Below, in pieces: positions 17,922 to 28,487 of a stretch of 64,000 bases of DNA. Origin of the DNA: Burkholderiaceae bacterium (lineage in GTDB: Bacteria; Pseudomonadota; Gammaproteobacteria; Burkholderiales; Burkholderiaceae_C); NCBI GenBank assembly GCA_023150375.1, contig JAKLLA010000009.1, positions 62,001-126,000 of the forward strand, in the 5' to 3' direction. Made by a program: the position numbers and the translations under genes. Below the pieces are notes generated by a model that saw only the letters and a list, made by a program, of their open reading frames with translations, did no database searches and had not been told where the DNA came from. Every line of letters starts with the position of its first letter. Position 1 is the stretch's first letter.

Positions 17922-18863
17922 ATGAGCGGGGAACAAGAAAGACCGGCGCTGCCCTGGCGCCGGCGGGCCGCGGCGGCGGCCGCTGCCGGCGCGTCGCGGG
18001 CCGTGCTGGGCCTGCTGTGGCTGCTGCACTGGCTGCCGCTGGGCGCCATCGACCGGCTCGGCCGGGGCATCGGCGCGCTGCTCTGGCGCTTCGGCCGGGC
18101 GCGGCGCAAAGTGGCCCTGCGCAACCTGGAACTCTGTCTGCCCGAGCGCAGCCCGGCCGAGCGCGAGGCCATCGCGCGCGCGCACTTCGGCTGGCTGGGG
18201 CGCAGCTTCCTGGAGCGTGGCCTGCTCTGGTGGGCGCCGCGCGAACGTCTGCAGCGCCTCATCCAGGTCGAGGGGGACGTCCGGCTGGCCGAACGCAGCG
18301 AGCGGCCGGTGATGTGGCTGGCGCCGCACTTCCTGGCGCTGGATGTGGCGGGCGTGGGCATCCTGCTCAACCAGAACCGGCGCGCCGGCTCGATCTACCA
18401 GCGTCAGAGCAACCCGGTGTTCGACGCCGCGATGCGGGCCGGCCGGCTGCGCTTCGGCAACGCCGAGATCTTTCCGCGCAGCGACAGCGCCAAGCCGCTG
18501 ATCCGGGCGATCAAGCGCGGCGATGCCTTCTTCAACCTGCCGGACATGGACTTCGGCGCCAAGGATGCGGCCTTCGTGCCCTTCTTCGGCGTGCCCGCGG
18601 CTACGCTGCTGGCGCCCTCGCGCATGGCCCGCCTGCTCGACATGGTGGTGCAGCCGGTGGTGGCCGAGATGCTGCCCGGCGGGCAGGGCTGGAAGCTGCG
18701 CTTCCTCGACCCCTGGCCCGACTTTCCCAGCGACGACGCGGTGGCCGACACCCTGCGCATGAACCGCTGGATCGAGAGCGAGATCCTGCGCAACCCCAGC
18801 CAGTACCTCTGGGTGCACAAGCGCTTCAAGACCCGCCCGAAGGGCGAGCCGAGCCTGTACTGA
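17922..18863 (+). CDS. Lipid A biosynthesis acyltransferase (LpxL/HtrB family), second copy
   Basis: The 313-aa product is a paralogue of the preceding acyltransferase. It has an N-terminal membrane helix, catalytic HFLALD (HX4D), and the NLPDMDFGAKDAAFVPFFG segment that corresponds to the conserved domain in LpxL/LpxM. Tandem acyltransferases like this usually add the two different secondary acyl chains of lipid A, but the chain specificity cannot be read from sequence. The two copies have diverged strongly, so the duplication is old. It converges on the TPR gene. Confidence 0.88.
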   Translation: MSGEQERPALPWRRRAAAAAAAGASRAVLGLLWLLHWLPLGAIDRLGRGIGALLWRFGRARRKVALRNLELCLPERSPAEREAIARAHFGWLGRSFLERGLLWWAPRERLQRLIQVEGDVRLAERSERPVMWLAPHFLALDVAGVGILLNQNRRAGSIYQRQSNPVFDAAMRAGRLRFGNAEIFPRSDSAKPLIRAIKRGDAFFNLPDMDFGAKDAAFVPFFGVPAATLLAPSRMARLLDMVVQPVVAEMLPGGQGWKLRFLDPWPDFPSDDAVADTLRMNRWIESEILRNPSQYLWVHKRFKTRPKGEPSLY

Positions 18864-18891
18864 CGGCCCGGGCGCCTGCGTGCGACCCGTT

Positions 18892-20193
18892 TCAGCGGGC
18901 CGGCAGCGGCTGCTTCAGGTGCAGCAGCCACAGGCGCGCCAGCGCGGCCGTGCCGTCGCCGCCCTGCACGGCCTGCAGGTGGCGCAGCGCCGCGTCGGTC
19001 CGGCCGGCCTGCGCGTAGGCTGCGCCCAGGCGCAGGCGCAGGTCCTCGGCGCGCTTGAGGCCGCCCTTGGCCAGGGCCTCCTCCATCATCGCCAGACCGC
19101 GTTCGACCTGTCCGGCGGCGATGTAGCTCTGCCCCCAGCTGGCCAGCGCCACGGCCTCCCGGGCGGCGGGGCCCTTGCGCAGGGTGGCCTCGTCGTCGGC
19201 GGCGCTGCGCTGCACAGCGTCGCGCAGCCTGCCCTGGGTGGCGGCCTGCGCGCCGCTGCCGAAGCGCCCGCTGGCATAGCCCAGCTGCACCCAGCGCCGC
19301 GCCTCGATCGACTGACCCGCCTGCTGGGCCATCTCGGCCAGGGTGAGCAGGTCGTCGGCCTCGTCGAGCCCGCCGTTGACCACCGCCTTCAGGCGCAGGG
19401 CGTCGAGCAGCAGCCGCTCGGCGAAGTCCTCGCCCGCGGTGATGCGGCCGATCAGCTCGCTCCAGTGCGCCTTGGAGGGATGGTGGCGCACCAGGCCCTC
19501 CATCGCGGCGAGGTAGCCCGGCAGGTCCTTGCGCTGGGCCTGGCTGCTGGCCAGCAGGCGCAGGCGGTCCTCTGCCGGGACCTGCCCGGCGGCCTCGGCG
19601 GCCTGCCGTTCGGCCAGCAGCTCGGCGGCGGCGCCGGCGTAGTCCTGCGCCAGGTACAGCGCCTGCGGCAGCAGCTGCTGGGCCTGCGCCCGCATCGCGG
19701 GGCTGGCCGCGGCGTCCTGGCGCAGCTGCCGTGCCCAGGCGGCGGCACGCGGGTAGTTCTTGGCACGGTAATGCGCCCCGAGCAGGGCCTGGGCGAACTG
19801 GGCCTGCTCGGCCGGCGGCGTGCGCCCGAGGCCGGCCAGCCGCTGCATGGCCCGCTCGGCCTGGGTCAGGTCGGGCACGCCCAGGGCCGCGGCCAGGCGC
19901 AGGCGCTCGGTCACGAAGGCCTCGTAGGGGCTCGGGTCGGGCACCGCGTCGGCCTCCTGCAGCCGGGCCAGCGCCTCGGCGTGGCGCTGCTCGCCCAGCA
20001 GCTGCTGCGCCGCGGTGAGCGGCCCGAAGAGCGTCGGGCGCACGCCTTCGGCCGGTGCGGAGGCCGGTGCCGAGGCGGGCGCGGCGGCGCCGGGTGCGTT
20101 CTGTGCCGTGGCCGGGGCGGCGAGGCCGAGCGTGGCCAGCAGGGCCAGCGCCAGGGCGAGGGGGGAGCGACGCAGGGGCAGGACGGTGTTCAT
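18892..20193 (-). CDS. Exported TPR-repeat protein of unknown function
   Basis: The 433-aa product begins with a signal peptide (basic start, hydrophobic LALALALLATLGLA, AxA site) followed by an Ala/Pro-rich spacer and then helical repeats of the tetratricopeptide kind (for example HAEALARLQEAD, YIAAGQVERGLAMMEEAL, DAALRHLQAV). It probably acts as a periplasmic scaffold. Nothing more specific is recognised. The ATG at 20193 is used because it places the signal peptide at the N-terminus; the frame extends 16 codons further without a signal. It is a single gene, convergent with the acyltransferases. Confidence 0.7.
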   Translation of the reverse strand: MNTVLPLRRSPLALALALLATLGLAAPATAQNAPGAAAPASAPASAPAEGVRPTLFGPLTAAQQLLGEQRHAEALARLQEADAVPDPSPYEAFVTERLRLAAALGVPDLTQAERAMQRLAGLGRTPPAEQAQFAQALLGAHYRAKNYPRAAAWARQLRQDAAASPAMRAQAQQLLPQALYLAQDYAGAAAELLAERQAAEAAGQVPAEDRLRLLASSQAQRKDLPGYLAAMEGLVRHHPSKAHWSELIGRITAGEDFAERLLLDALRLKAVVNGGLDEADDLLTLAEMAQQAGQSIEARRWVQLGYASGRFGSGAQAATQGRLRDAVQRSAADDEATLRKGPAAREAVALASWGQSYIAAGQVERGLAMMEEALAKGGLKRAEDLRLRLGAAYAQAGRTDAALRHLQAVQGGDGTAALARLWLLHLKQPLPAR

Positions 20194-20354
20194 CGGCGCA
20201 GTGGGCTGGGGGCGGCGGTGCGATCGGTGTGTCGCGTGCACGCCCCGATGCTAGCGGCAGCTTTGCCGGTCGCGGGCTTCGGGAATGTCCGGCGTCCCCG
20301 GCGCATCCGCTGGCGCGGGTGGCGCGGCTGCCTCGGGCCGGCAGGGCGGCCGTG

Positions 20355-21446
20355 TCAACCCAGCGTCTGCGCCAGCGCCCAGGCCTGTTCGGCCAGGGGG
20401 CGGGCGCGCCGGCCGGTCTCCACCGCGCGGGCGTTGGAGGCATTGCCCTGCTCGGCCCGCTTGGCGATGCCCTGCAGGATGCCCACCAGGCGGAACAGGT
20501 TGAACACCAGGTAGACGATCCAGTCCTGTTCGGCCACCGGCTCGCGGCGGCCGCAGCGTTCGAGGTAGCGCTGGCGGTAGCCGGCCTCGTCGGGAATGCC
20601 CAGGGCGGCCAGGTCGGCGCCGATCAGCCCGCTGCCGGTCAGCGGCTTCATGTGCCAGGCCAGGCAGTGGTAGGCGAAGTCGACCAGCGGATCGCCCAGG
20701 GTGGACAGCTCCCAGTCCAGCACCGCCAGGATGCGCGGCTCGTGGGGGTGGAAGATCACGTTGTCGAGCCGGTAGTCCCCGTGCACGATGCGGCTTTCGC
20801 CCTCGGGCGGGATGTGTTGCGGCAGCCAGTGAATCAGCGCGTCGGCCGCGGCGATCGGCTCGGTCTCGGCGGCCCGGTACTGGCGGGTCCAGCGTTCGAT
20901 CTGGCGGGCCATGTAGTGGCCGGGGCGGCCGTAGTCGGCCAGGCCGATCGCCGCCGGGTCGAGGCGGTGCAGCTCGGCCATCACCCGGTTCGTCTCGTCG
21001 TAGATCGCGGCGCGCTCGGCCGGGGCCATGCCGGGCAGGGCGGCGTCCCAGAAGATGCGGCCCTCGACATGGTCCATGACGTAGAAGTCGCTGCCGATCA
21101 CCTCGGGATCCTGGCAGAGCACGCGCGGCGTGGCCACCGGCACCGCGGTGCCGGCCAGCGCGGAGATGACGCGGAACTCGCGGTCCACCGCATGCGCCGA
21201 GGGCAGCAGCTGGCCGGGCGGCTTGCGGCGCAGCACGAAGCGGCGCTCGCCGTCGCCCTGGCCGGCGCGCAGCAGGAAGGTGGGGTTGGACTGCCCGCCC
21301 TTGAACTGGGCGATGCGCACCTCGCCGTCCAGGCCATCCATGCGCGGGCGCAGCCACTGGATCAGCCGGTCCTGGTCGAAGGCATGCTGGGGCGACACCG
21401 GCTTGGTGCCGCTGAAGGCGCTCTGGGCGTCGTCGGCAGGGGTCAT
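20355..21446 (-). CDS. APH-family phosphotransferase (acyl-CoA dehydrogenase-linked type)
   Basis: The 363-aa product has the aminoglycoside phosphotransferase fold with the catalytic loop VHGDYRLDNVIF and the metal motif VLDWELSTLGDP. An N-terminal GGQSNPTFLL segment resembles the nucleotide loop. This subgroup is the one found fused to or near acyl-CoA dehydrogenases (human ACAD10/11), where the kinase phosphorylates 4-hydroxyacyl-CoA. It is not an antibiotic-resistance type. No acyl-CoA dehydrogenase lies beside it here. The ATG at 21446 is supported by a purine-rich AGGAGGAA site about seven bases upstream. Substrate is inferred from relatives. Confidence 0.8.
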   Translation of the reverse strand: MTPADDAQSAFSGTKPVSPQHAFDQDRLIQWLRPRMDGLDGEVRIAQFKGGQSNPTFLLRAGQGDGERRFVLRRKPPGQLLPSAHAVDREFRVISALAGTAVPVATPRVLCQDPEVIGSDFYVMDHVEGRIFWDAALPGMAPAERAAIYDETNRVMAELHRLDPAAIGLADYGRPGHYMARQIERWTRQYRAAETEPIAAADALIHWLPQHIPPEGESRIVHGDYRLDNVIFHPHEPRILAVLDWELSTLGDPLVDFAYHCLAWHMKPLTGSGLIGADLAALGIPDEAGYRQRYLERCGRREPVAEQDWIVYLVFNLFRLVGILQGIAKRAEQGNASNARAVETGRRARPLAEQAWALAQTLG

Positions 21447-21574
21447 CGTCGGGTTCCTCCTCGGCGCGCGGGGCTGCCCGCCGCAGGCGCGAGTGTGGCC
21501 CCCGGGGCGGTGCCGGGCTGGCACCAGGGTGACAGCGCCGCGCCTGGATGGCGCCGGCGCGGATAATCCGCCCC

Positions 21575-22474
21575 ATGCGCCTGCGATTCACCAAAATGCA
21601 AGGGGCGGGCAACGACTTCGTCGTGCTCGACGCCACCGCCGCGCCGCTGCCCCTCGGCCCGGCCCTGCTGCGCCGCCTGGGCGACCGGCGCTTCGGCGTC
21701 GGCGCCGACCAGATCCTGGTCGTCGAGCGCAGCCGCACGCCAGGGGTGGACTTCCGCTACCGCATCTTCAACGGTGCCAGCGGCGAGGAAGTGGAGCACT
21801 GCGGCAACGGGGCCCGCTGCTTCGCGCGCTTCGTGCGTGACCGCGGCCTGACCGACCAGGACCGGGTGCGCGTCGAGACGGTGAACCGACGCCTGGAGCT
21901 GGCCCTGCAGCCCGACGGCCGGGTCACGGTGGACATGGGCGAGCCCGCCTTCGAGCCGGCCGCGCTGCCCTTCGACCCCACCGGGCTGACGGCGCGCCGG
22001 GTCGGGGACTTCGCGCTGTGGCCGATCGAGCTGCCCGGGGCGAGCCGCTCGCCGGTCGAGGTGGCCGTGCTGTCGATGGGCAATCCGCACGCGGTGCTGC
22101 GCGTGGACGAGGTCGACAGCGCGCCGGTGGCCGAGCTGGGCCCGCTGCTGGAGGGCCATGCGCGCTTCGCGCGCCGGGTCAATGTCGGTTTCCTGCAGGT
22201 GCTCTCGCGCGGTGCGGTGCGCCTGCGCGTCTACGAGCGCGATGCCGGCGAGACGCTGGCCTGCGGCACCGGCGCCTGCGCCGCGGTGGTGGCCGGCATC
22301 CGCCTGGGCTGGCTGGATGCGACGGTGGACGTGCACACCCGCGGCGGCCTGCTGACCATCGCCTGGCCGGGCCCTGGCACGTCGGTGCGCATGACCGGGC
22401 CGGCCGAGACCGTGTTCGAAGGCGAGATCGAACTGCCCGAGGCCCTGGCGGCCGGGGCTGGCGCGCCGGCCTGA
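21575..22474 (+). CDS. dapF: Diaminopimelate epimerase
   Basis: The 299-aa product interconverts LL- and meso-diaminopimelate for lysine and peptidoglycan synthesis. Both catalytic cysteines are visible in their signatures, [11 protein letters not shown] and LACGTGACA, and the N-terminal [10 protein letters not shown] is canonical. The ATG at 21575 begins the family N-terminus [15 protein letters not shown]. It heads a co-directional set with the DUF484 and xerC genes, an order also seen in Escherichia coli. Confidence 0.97.
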   Translation: MRLRFTKMQGAGNDFVVLDATAAPLPLGPALLRRLGDRRFGVGADQILVVERSRTPGVDFRYRIFNGASGEEVEHCGNGARCFARFVRDRGLTDQDRVRVETVNRRLELALQPDGRVTVDMGEPAFEPAALPFDPTGLTARRVGDFALWPIELPGASRSPVEVAVLSMGNPHAVLRVDEVDSAPVAELGPLLEGHARFARRVNVGFLQVLSRGAVRLRVYERDAGETLACGTGACAAVVAGIRLGWLDATVDVHTRGGLLTIAWPGPGTSVRMTGPAETVFEGEIELPEALAAGAGAPA

Positions 22475-22658
22475 GAACCTGTGCCCGAGCGCGGCCGGCT
22501 TGGACGGTTTGTGCATCCTCGTCCGGGCACGGGGGCGATGGCTGCGCTTTTCCGCGGCTGAACGGCCGCCCCAGGCCTTACCCTAGCGACTGTTACCGAT
22601 TTTCCATTCCCGACGTCCCGCGCCCGGCGCGGCGGCGCGCGGTGAACGAGGCCGTGTC

Positions 22659-23342
22659 ATGACCATCCTTCAGGGCATCACCGAAGACGAGATCGCCAAC
22701 TACCTGGCGAACACCCCCGGCTTCTTCGAGCGCCATGCGGCGCTGCTGGCCAGCGTCGAGCTGGCCAATCCGCACGGCCAGCGGGCCGTCTCGCTGCAGC
22801 AGCGCCAGATGGAGATGCTGCGCGAGCGCATCCGCGGCCTGGAGCGGCGCATCATGGACATGATCCGGCATGGCCAGGAGAACGCCGCGCTGGCCGACCG
22901 GCTGCACCAGTGGACCCTGTCGCTGATGCTGGTCGAGCAGCCCGCCGACCTGCCCGACCTGCTGCTGCTGGACCTGCAGGAGCAGTTCCTCATTCCCCAG
23001 GCCGCGATGCGGCTGTGGGACGTGGCGCCGCCCTACGAGTCGCTGGCTGCGGCCGCACCGGTCAGCGAGGACGTGCGCAGCTTCGCCTCCAGCCTCACCC
23101 AGCCCTACTGCGGCGCCAACGCCACCTTCGAGGCGGTGCAGTGGCTGCCCGAGCCCGCGGTGATCGCCTCGCTGGCGCTGATCCCGCTGCGGCGCAGCCT
23201 CTCGGCCCCGGCCTTCGGCCTGCTGGTGCTGGGCTCGCCGGACCCGACCCGCTACAGCGCCGACATGGGCACCGAATTCCTCACCCGCGTGGGCGAACTG
23301 GCCAGTGCGGCCAGCGCGCGACTGCTGCCCGCAGCCGACTGA
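22659..23342 (+). CDS. DUF484 family protein
   Basis: The 227-aa product is a typical DUF484 protein, with an N-terminal helical segment (DEIANYLANTPGFFERHAALLA), a coiled-coil-like stretch and a GAF-like C-terminal domain. Its biochemical role is not established. It sits between dapF and xerC as in many proteobacteria; the xerC start follows 32 bases later. Start at 22659. Confidence 0.88.
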   Translation: MTILQGITEDEIANYLANTPGFFERHAALLASVELANPHGQRAVSLQQRQMEMLRERIRGLERRIMDMIRHGQENAALADRLHQWTLSLMLVEQPADLPDLLLLDLQEQFLIPQAAMRLWDVAPPYESLAAAAPVSEDVRSFASSLTQPYCGANATFEAVQWLPEPAVIASLALIPLRRSLSAPAFGLLVLGSPDPTRYSADMGTEFLTRVGELASAASARLLPAAD

Positions 23343-23374
23343 GGCCGTCCGATGCCGGCCCGGGACGAGCGGCG

Positions 23375-24358
23375 GTGAGCGAGCCCCCCACGACCGGCCG
23401 GCCGGGGGCCGGCGCCGCGCCCCCGTCGCTGGCCTCGCAACCGCTGGGCGCGTCGGCGCAGGCCTTTCTGACGCACCTGCGGGTGCAGCGCCGCCTGGCC
23501 GGGCGCACGCTGGCGATGTACCACGACGCGCTGGTGCGGCTCGAGGCCGCGGCCGCCGCCGTGCCAGTGGCGCTGGCCGAGGTGCGCACCCACCATGTGC
23601 GCCGCTGGGCGGCGATGCTGCATGCCCAGGGGCTGGGGCCGCGCAGCATCGCGATCCACCTCTGCGCCTGGCGGGGCCTGTACCGCTGGCTCGGGCGCGA
23701 GGGGCAGGTGCCGGCCAATCCGGTCGAGGGGCTGCGCGCACCGAAGGCGCCCCGCCCGCTGCCCAAGGCCCTGCCGGTCGACCAGGCGGTGGCCCTGGCC
23801 GAAGCCCGCGACGAGGACAGCGACCCGCTGCTCGACGCGCGCGACCACGCCATCGTCGAGCTGCTCTACGGCGGCGGTCTGCGCGTGGCCGAACTGCTGG
23901 GGCTGGACCAGACGCCGGCGGCCGATTCGAGTGGCTGGCTCGACCTGGAGCATGGCCTGGCCCATGTGCTGGGCAAGGGCCGCAAGCGGCGCGTCGTGCC
24001 CATCGGCGCGGCCGCGCGCCAGGCGGTGCAGGCCTGGCTGCCGCTGCGCGCGGCGCTGGCGGCCGCCGACGAGCCGGCCCTGTTCGTCAGCCGGCGCGGG
24101 GGCCGTCTCAGCGACGGGCAGCTGCGCCGTCGTCTGGCCCGCCTGGCGCAGCGCGCCGGCCTGTCGCAGCATGTGCATCCCCACATGCTGCGGCACAGCT
24201 TCGCCTCGCACCTGCTGCAGTCCAGCGGGGACCTGCGCGCGGTGCAGGAGCTGCTCGGCCACGCGCAGATCCGCACCACGCAGGTCTACACCCGGCTCGA
24301 CTTCCAGCACCTGGCACAGGTCTACGACGCCGCGCACCCGCGGGCGAAGCGGCGCTGA
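23375..24358 (+). CDS. xerC: Site-specific tyrosine recombinase XerC
   Basis: The 327-aa product has an N-terminal SAM-like DNA-binding domain (about 20-105) and a catalytic domain with the full tyrosine-recombinase set: Arg in GGGLRVAEL, Lys in GKGRKRR, HMLRHSFASH, His in LLGHAQI and the nucleophile Tyr in QVYTRL. With XerD it resolves chromosome dimers at dif. The start is taken as GTG 23375 (reading MSEPPTT), which gives the family length with a short extra Pro/Ala-rich N-terminus; no ATG is suitably placed. Its position after dapF and DUF484 supports XerC and not XerD. Confidence 0.93.
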   Translation: MSEPPTTGRPGAGAAPPSLASQPLGASAQAFLTHLRVQRRLAGRTLAMYHDALVRLEAAAAAVPVALAEVRTHHVRRWAAMLHAQGLGPRSIAIHLCAWRGLYRWLGREGQVPANPVEGLRAPKAPRPLPKALPVDQAVALAEARDEDSDPLLDARDHAIVELLYGGGLRVAELLGLDQTPAADSSGWLDLEHGLAHVLGKGRKRRVVPIGAAARQAVQAWLPLRAALAAADEPALFVSRRGGRLSDGQLRRRLARLAQRAGLSQHVHPHMLRHSFASHLLQSSGDLRAVQELLGHAQIRTTQVYTRLDFQHLAQVYDAAHPRAKRR

Positions 24359-24394
24359 CGGCCCCGGGACGGCGCGTCGCCCGAGGGCGGCGGG

Positions 24395-25504
<1,110 letters not shown>

Positions 25505-25556
25505 GGCGTCGGGCTCCCTGGAAGAGGACGGGGTGGCGACGTCGCCGCCGGCGGAT

Positions 25557-26948
25557 TCACTCGAAGCTGTGCACCCCGTAACGCGACAGCGCGATGTCCT
25601 CGGCCCAGAAATCCGGCGCCAGCCCGGCCTTGCGCAGCAGCGCCGCCAGGAAGTCCGCCGGCTCGGGCAACTGCGCCCAGACCTGGGGCAGGAAGGTGGC
25701 CCGATGGCCGTGCCATTGCAAGATCAGGCCGTCCCGGCCCGGTTTCAAGAGCGCCCGCGCCTCGGCCTGGCTGGCCACGCGGGGCAGGGGCTCGGGGGCG
25801 TCGAGCAGCGAGACCTCCACCTGCAGGCCGGCCTGCCATTCGGCGCGGCTCAGCGGGCGGAAGCGCGTGTCGCGGAAGGCCGCGCCCTCGGCATTGCGGC
25901 GCACATCCTCCTCGAGCGTCCGCCAGGCCTGCAGGCTGCCGATGCAGCCGCGCAGCGCGCCGCGGGCATCGTGCAGGGTGACGAAGGTGGCGCCGGGCTC
26001 GCCCAGCGCCGGGTGCGGCGGTTCGGCCTCCGGGGGCAGGCCCAGCTCGGCGCGGATGGCATTGCGCGCCCGGCTGAGCAGGGCGGCGCCCAGGTCGGGC
26101 GCGACGCCTCCCGCCGCCGGGCCCGGCGTGAAGACCAGTGCAGCGTAGCCGACCACGCGCTGGCGGTCGCCGGCCGTGTCGCCCGAGTTGCGCAGCTCCA
26201 GCGTCTGGGCCTGCAGGCCATGGCGTCGGGCGGCGAGCAGGGCGCCGTTGAGCACCCGGGCCCCACAGGCGTCGTGCGGATCGAGGTCGGGGGCCATCTC
26301 GGCGATGCGCGCGGCGGTGCGCGCGTCGCGCGCCCTGGCCTCGGCATCAGGCAGGAAGTGCGACAGGTCGCTGCTGAGCAGGATCAGCGTCTCGTCACTA
26401 CCCCAGAGGCGCTCGACGACGGCGCTGACCTCCTCGGGCGTCGCGTCGCCCACCGCCAGCGGCAGCAGGGTCCAGCCCGGCGCCAGCACGGTCTGCAGGA
26501 AGGGCAGTTGCACCTCCAGCGAATGCTCCAGCGCGTGCGCCCGGTCGCTGCGCAGCAGCTGCGGCAGGTCGGCCAGCGACGCCAGCGCGGCCTGGTCGAC
26601 CGGCACCCGGCCCAGCGGGGTCTCGAAGGCCTCGACCGTCGGCGCGGCCAGGCCGCGCACCGGCACCCGGTGCACCGGCCCGAGCAGCACGACGCGGCGG
26701 ATCTCGCCCGCCCAGGGTCGCAGCCGGGCGTAGGCCCGCGCCGCGGTGGGGCCGGAGTAGACGTAGCCGGCGTGCGGCACGACCAGCAGCTTGGGCCGCG
26801 ACGGCAAGCCCGTCCCGGGCTGCGGTCCGGGGAGGGCACCGTCGGCCGCCGCGGCGCCGGCCAGCAGCTCGCGCAGCTGCGCGGACAGCCGAGCGGCCTC
26901 GGCAGGGTAGAACGCGCCGGCCACGGCCGCGGGTCGCACGGTGTTCAT
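25557..26948 (-). CDS. Fused Memo-AMMECR1 protein of the AmmeMemoRadiSam system
   Basis: The 463-aa product joins two domains found separately in animals and many microbes. Residues 1-270 are Memo-like (AVAGAFYPA, VVPHAGYVYSGPTAA, EHSLEVQLPFLQ, SSDLSHFLP, with the His and Cys residues of the putative metal site). Residues about 285-463 are AMMECR1-like (FVTLHDARGALRGCIGSLQAWRT is abridged here to the LRGCIGS core). It is encoded just upstream of the radical SAM partner, so all three components are present in two genes. Function is unknown; Memo proteins have been linked to redox and metal binding. Confidence 0.88.
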   Translation of the reverse strand: MNTVRPAAVAGAFYPAEAARLSAQLRELLAGAAAADGALPGPQPGTGLPSRPKLLVVPHAGYVYSGPTAARAYARLRPWAGEIRRVVLLGPVHRVPVRGLAAPTVEAFETPLGRVPVDQAALASLADLPQLLRSDRAHALEHSLEVQLPFLQTVLAPGWTLLPLAVGDATPEEVSAVVERLWGSDETLILLSSDLSHFLPDAEARARDARTAARIAEMAPDLDPHDACGARVLNGALLAARRHGLQAQTLELRNSGDTAGDRQRVVGYAALVFTPGPAAGGVAPDLGAALLSRARNAIRAELGLPPEAEPPHPALGEPGATFVTLHDARGALRGCIGSLQAWRTLEEDVRRNAEGAAFRDTRFRPLSRAEWQAGLQVEVSLLDAPEPLPRVASQAEARALLKPGRDGLILQWHGHRATFLPQVWAQLPEPADFLAALLRKAGLAPDFWAEDIALSRYGVHSFE

Positions 26949-27143
26949 CGGGCACCTCCTGACAGGACAAGTGCGGGTGGCACAGCGTACGACAAGTCCC
27001 GGCGCCCGGGCGCGGCCCTCACCGCGCCCGAGCGCAGCGGCAGTGCCGCCTGGAGGGACCGCTCCCGCCGCCGGGAGGCCTGCAGGCCCCGCGCGGCCGG
27101 CGGTGCGACGGACAAGCCCGTCCCCGGTGGGGGGCAGGTCCCG

Positions 27144-27596
27144 TCACTCCTTGCGGTAGTTGTCGTGGCAGGCCTTGCAGGTCTTGCCGGCCTCGCCGAA
27201 GGCCGCCTTGATCTGGTCCAGGTTGCCGCCGCGGGCGGCGGTGTTCAGGGCCGCCAGGGCCTCCTGCATCTTGCGGCCGCCGGCGTCGAACTTGTCCTTC
27301 TCGGCCCAGATCTCGGGCTTGGCGCGGGTGTCGCCCTTGTCGGTGCCCGCACCGAAGGCGGTGAAGGGCAGCGCGGCCAGGGTCGCGGCGATGGCGGCGT
27401 TGTCGGCTGCCGCCTTGGCGTCGAAGGGCGCCTTGCCGTTGACCATCGCGCCGATGCGGCTGAAGTGCGCACCGATCACGGTGAAGGCGCCCTTGCGTTA
27501 CTTGACGGCGTCTTCGGGCTTCTGGAACTGGGCGGAAGCCGGCAGGGCCAGCAGCAGAGCGGAGGCGGCACAGGCGGCGAGGCAGAGGCGTTTCAT
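27144..27596 (-). pseudogene. Cytochrome c' gene interrupted by an in-frame stop
   Basis: The frame starts at 27596 with a signal peptide (MKRLCLAACAASALLLALPA) and continues QFQKPEDAVK, then meets TAA at 27498-27500. It then carries on in the same frame with RKGAFTVIGAHFSRIGAM to the heme-binding CKACH and a stop at 27144. Cytochromes c' normally read VKYRK at this point, so the TAA sits where a Tyr codon (TAC/TAT) is expected: a one-base nonsense change. No frameshift is needed to restore a normal ~150-residue protein. It may be a pseudogene, a sequencing error, or read through. Cytochrome c' binds NO in the periplasm. It is divergent from a b-type cytochrome gene. Confidence 0.85.
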
Positions 27597-27769
27597 CGTG
27601 AAGGTCTCCTGGCGAGGCGTGAGGAAGGGGGGCAATGATCGCATCGGGCTGCGCAGCCGCTGCGGCCTGCGCAAAGCCCGGATCAGTGTACCCTCGCAGG
27701 TATGAAAACGCGGCCCGCGGCGCGATCGGTCCGTCCGGCCCGCTGCCGCGTCCCACTGGAGTTCGCAGC

Positions 27770-28462
27770 ATGTCGTCGCCCCCCTCTCCCGACCTGCGTC
27801 GGGTGCGTGTCTGGGACCTGCCCACGCGCCTGTTCCATTGGCTGTTGCTGGCCTGCGTGGTCGGGGCGGTGGTGACGGCCAAGCTGGGTGGCAACGCGGT
27901 GGTCTGGCACTTCCGCTTCGGCGCGGCGGTGCTGGCACTGCTGGCCTTCCGACTGGTCTGGGGCCTGATCGGCGGGCGCTGGTCGCGCTTCTCTGCCTTC
28001 GTCCACTCTCCCGCGGCGTTCTGGCGCTACCTGCGCGGGCGGGCGCGTCCCGACGAGCATCTCGACGTGGGGCACAACCCGCTGGGGGCCCTGTCGGTGT
28101 TCGCCCTGCTGGCGGTGCTGGTCCTGCAGGTGGCCACGGGCCTGGTGGCCGACGACGAGATCGCCAACACCGGCCCGCTGGTGGCCCACGTGAGCGGCGC
28201 GCTGTCCAGCCAGGCCACGACCTGGCACAAGACCTTCGGCCAGTGGCTGCTCTTCGCGCTGGTCGGGCTGCACCTCGCCGCGATCCTGTTCTATCGCGTG
28301 GCGCAGGGCCGCGACCTGGTCGGGCCGATGCTGCACGGCGACAAGCTGCTCGAGGTGCCGGTACCGGCGGCGGCCGACGGTCTGCCGCAGCGGCTGCTGG
28401 CGCTGGCGGTCGCCGCGGCGAGCGCTGCGCTGGCGACCTGGGTGCTCGGCCTGGGCGGGTGA
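27770..28462 (+). CDS. Cytochrome b561-type membrane protein
   Basis: The 230-aa product has four hydrophobic segments and begins VRVWDLPTRLFHW, the signature of the b561/Ni-Fe hydrogenase b-type cytochrome superfamily. Candidate heme His residues are in LFHW, VVWHFRFG, TTWHK and GLHLAA, matching the usual bis-His pattern. It probably passes electrons from quinol to a soluble periplasmic c-type cytochrome. It is divergent from the cytochrome c' gene, a common neighbour pair. It is about 12 kb from the hydrogenase genes, so no link to them is claimed. The ATG at 27770 follows TGGAG. Confidence 0.85.
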   Translation: MSSPPSPDLRRVRVWDLPTRLFHWLLLACVVGAVVTAKLGGNAVVWHFRFGAAVLALLAFRLVWGLIGGRWSRFSAFVHSPAAFWRYLRGRARPDEHLDVGHNPLGALSVFALLAVLVLQVATGLVADDEIANTGPLVAHVSGALSSQATTWHKTFGQWLLFALVGLHLAAILFYRVAQGRDLVGPMLHGDKLLEVPVPAAADGLPQRLLALAVAAASAALATWVLGLGG

Positions 28463-28487
28463 ACGCCGCCCGGGCGCGCCTGCGGCG

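Noticed and set aside
27770-28462. Cytochrome b561 as the membrane cytochrome of the hydrogenase
   Set aside because: It is paired with cytochrome c' and lies 12 kb away; b-type cytochromes of this superfamily are common, and the hydrogenase here has no Tat-exported subunit.
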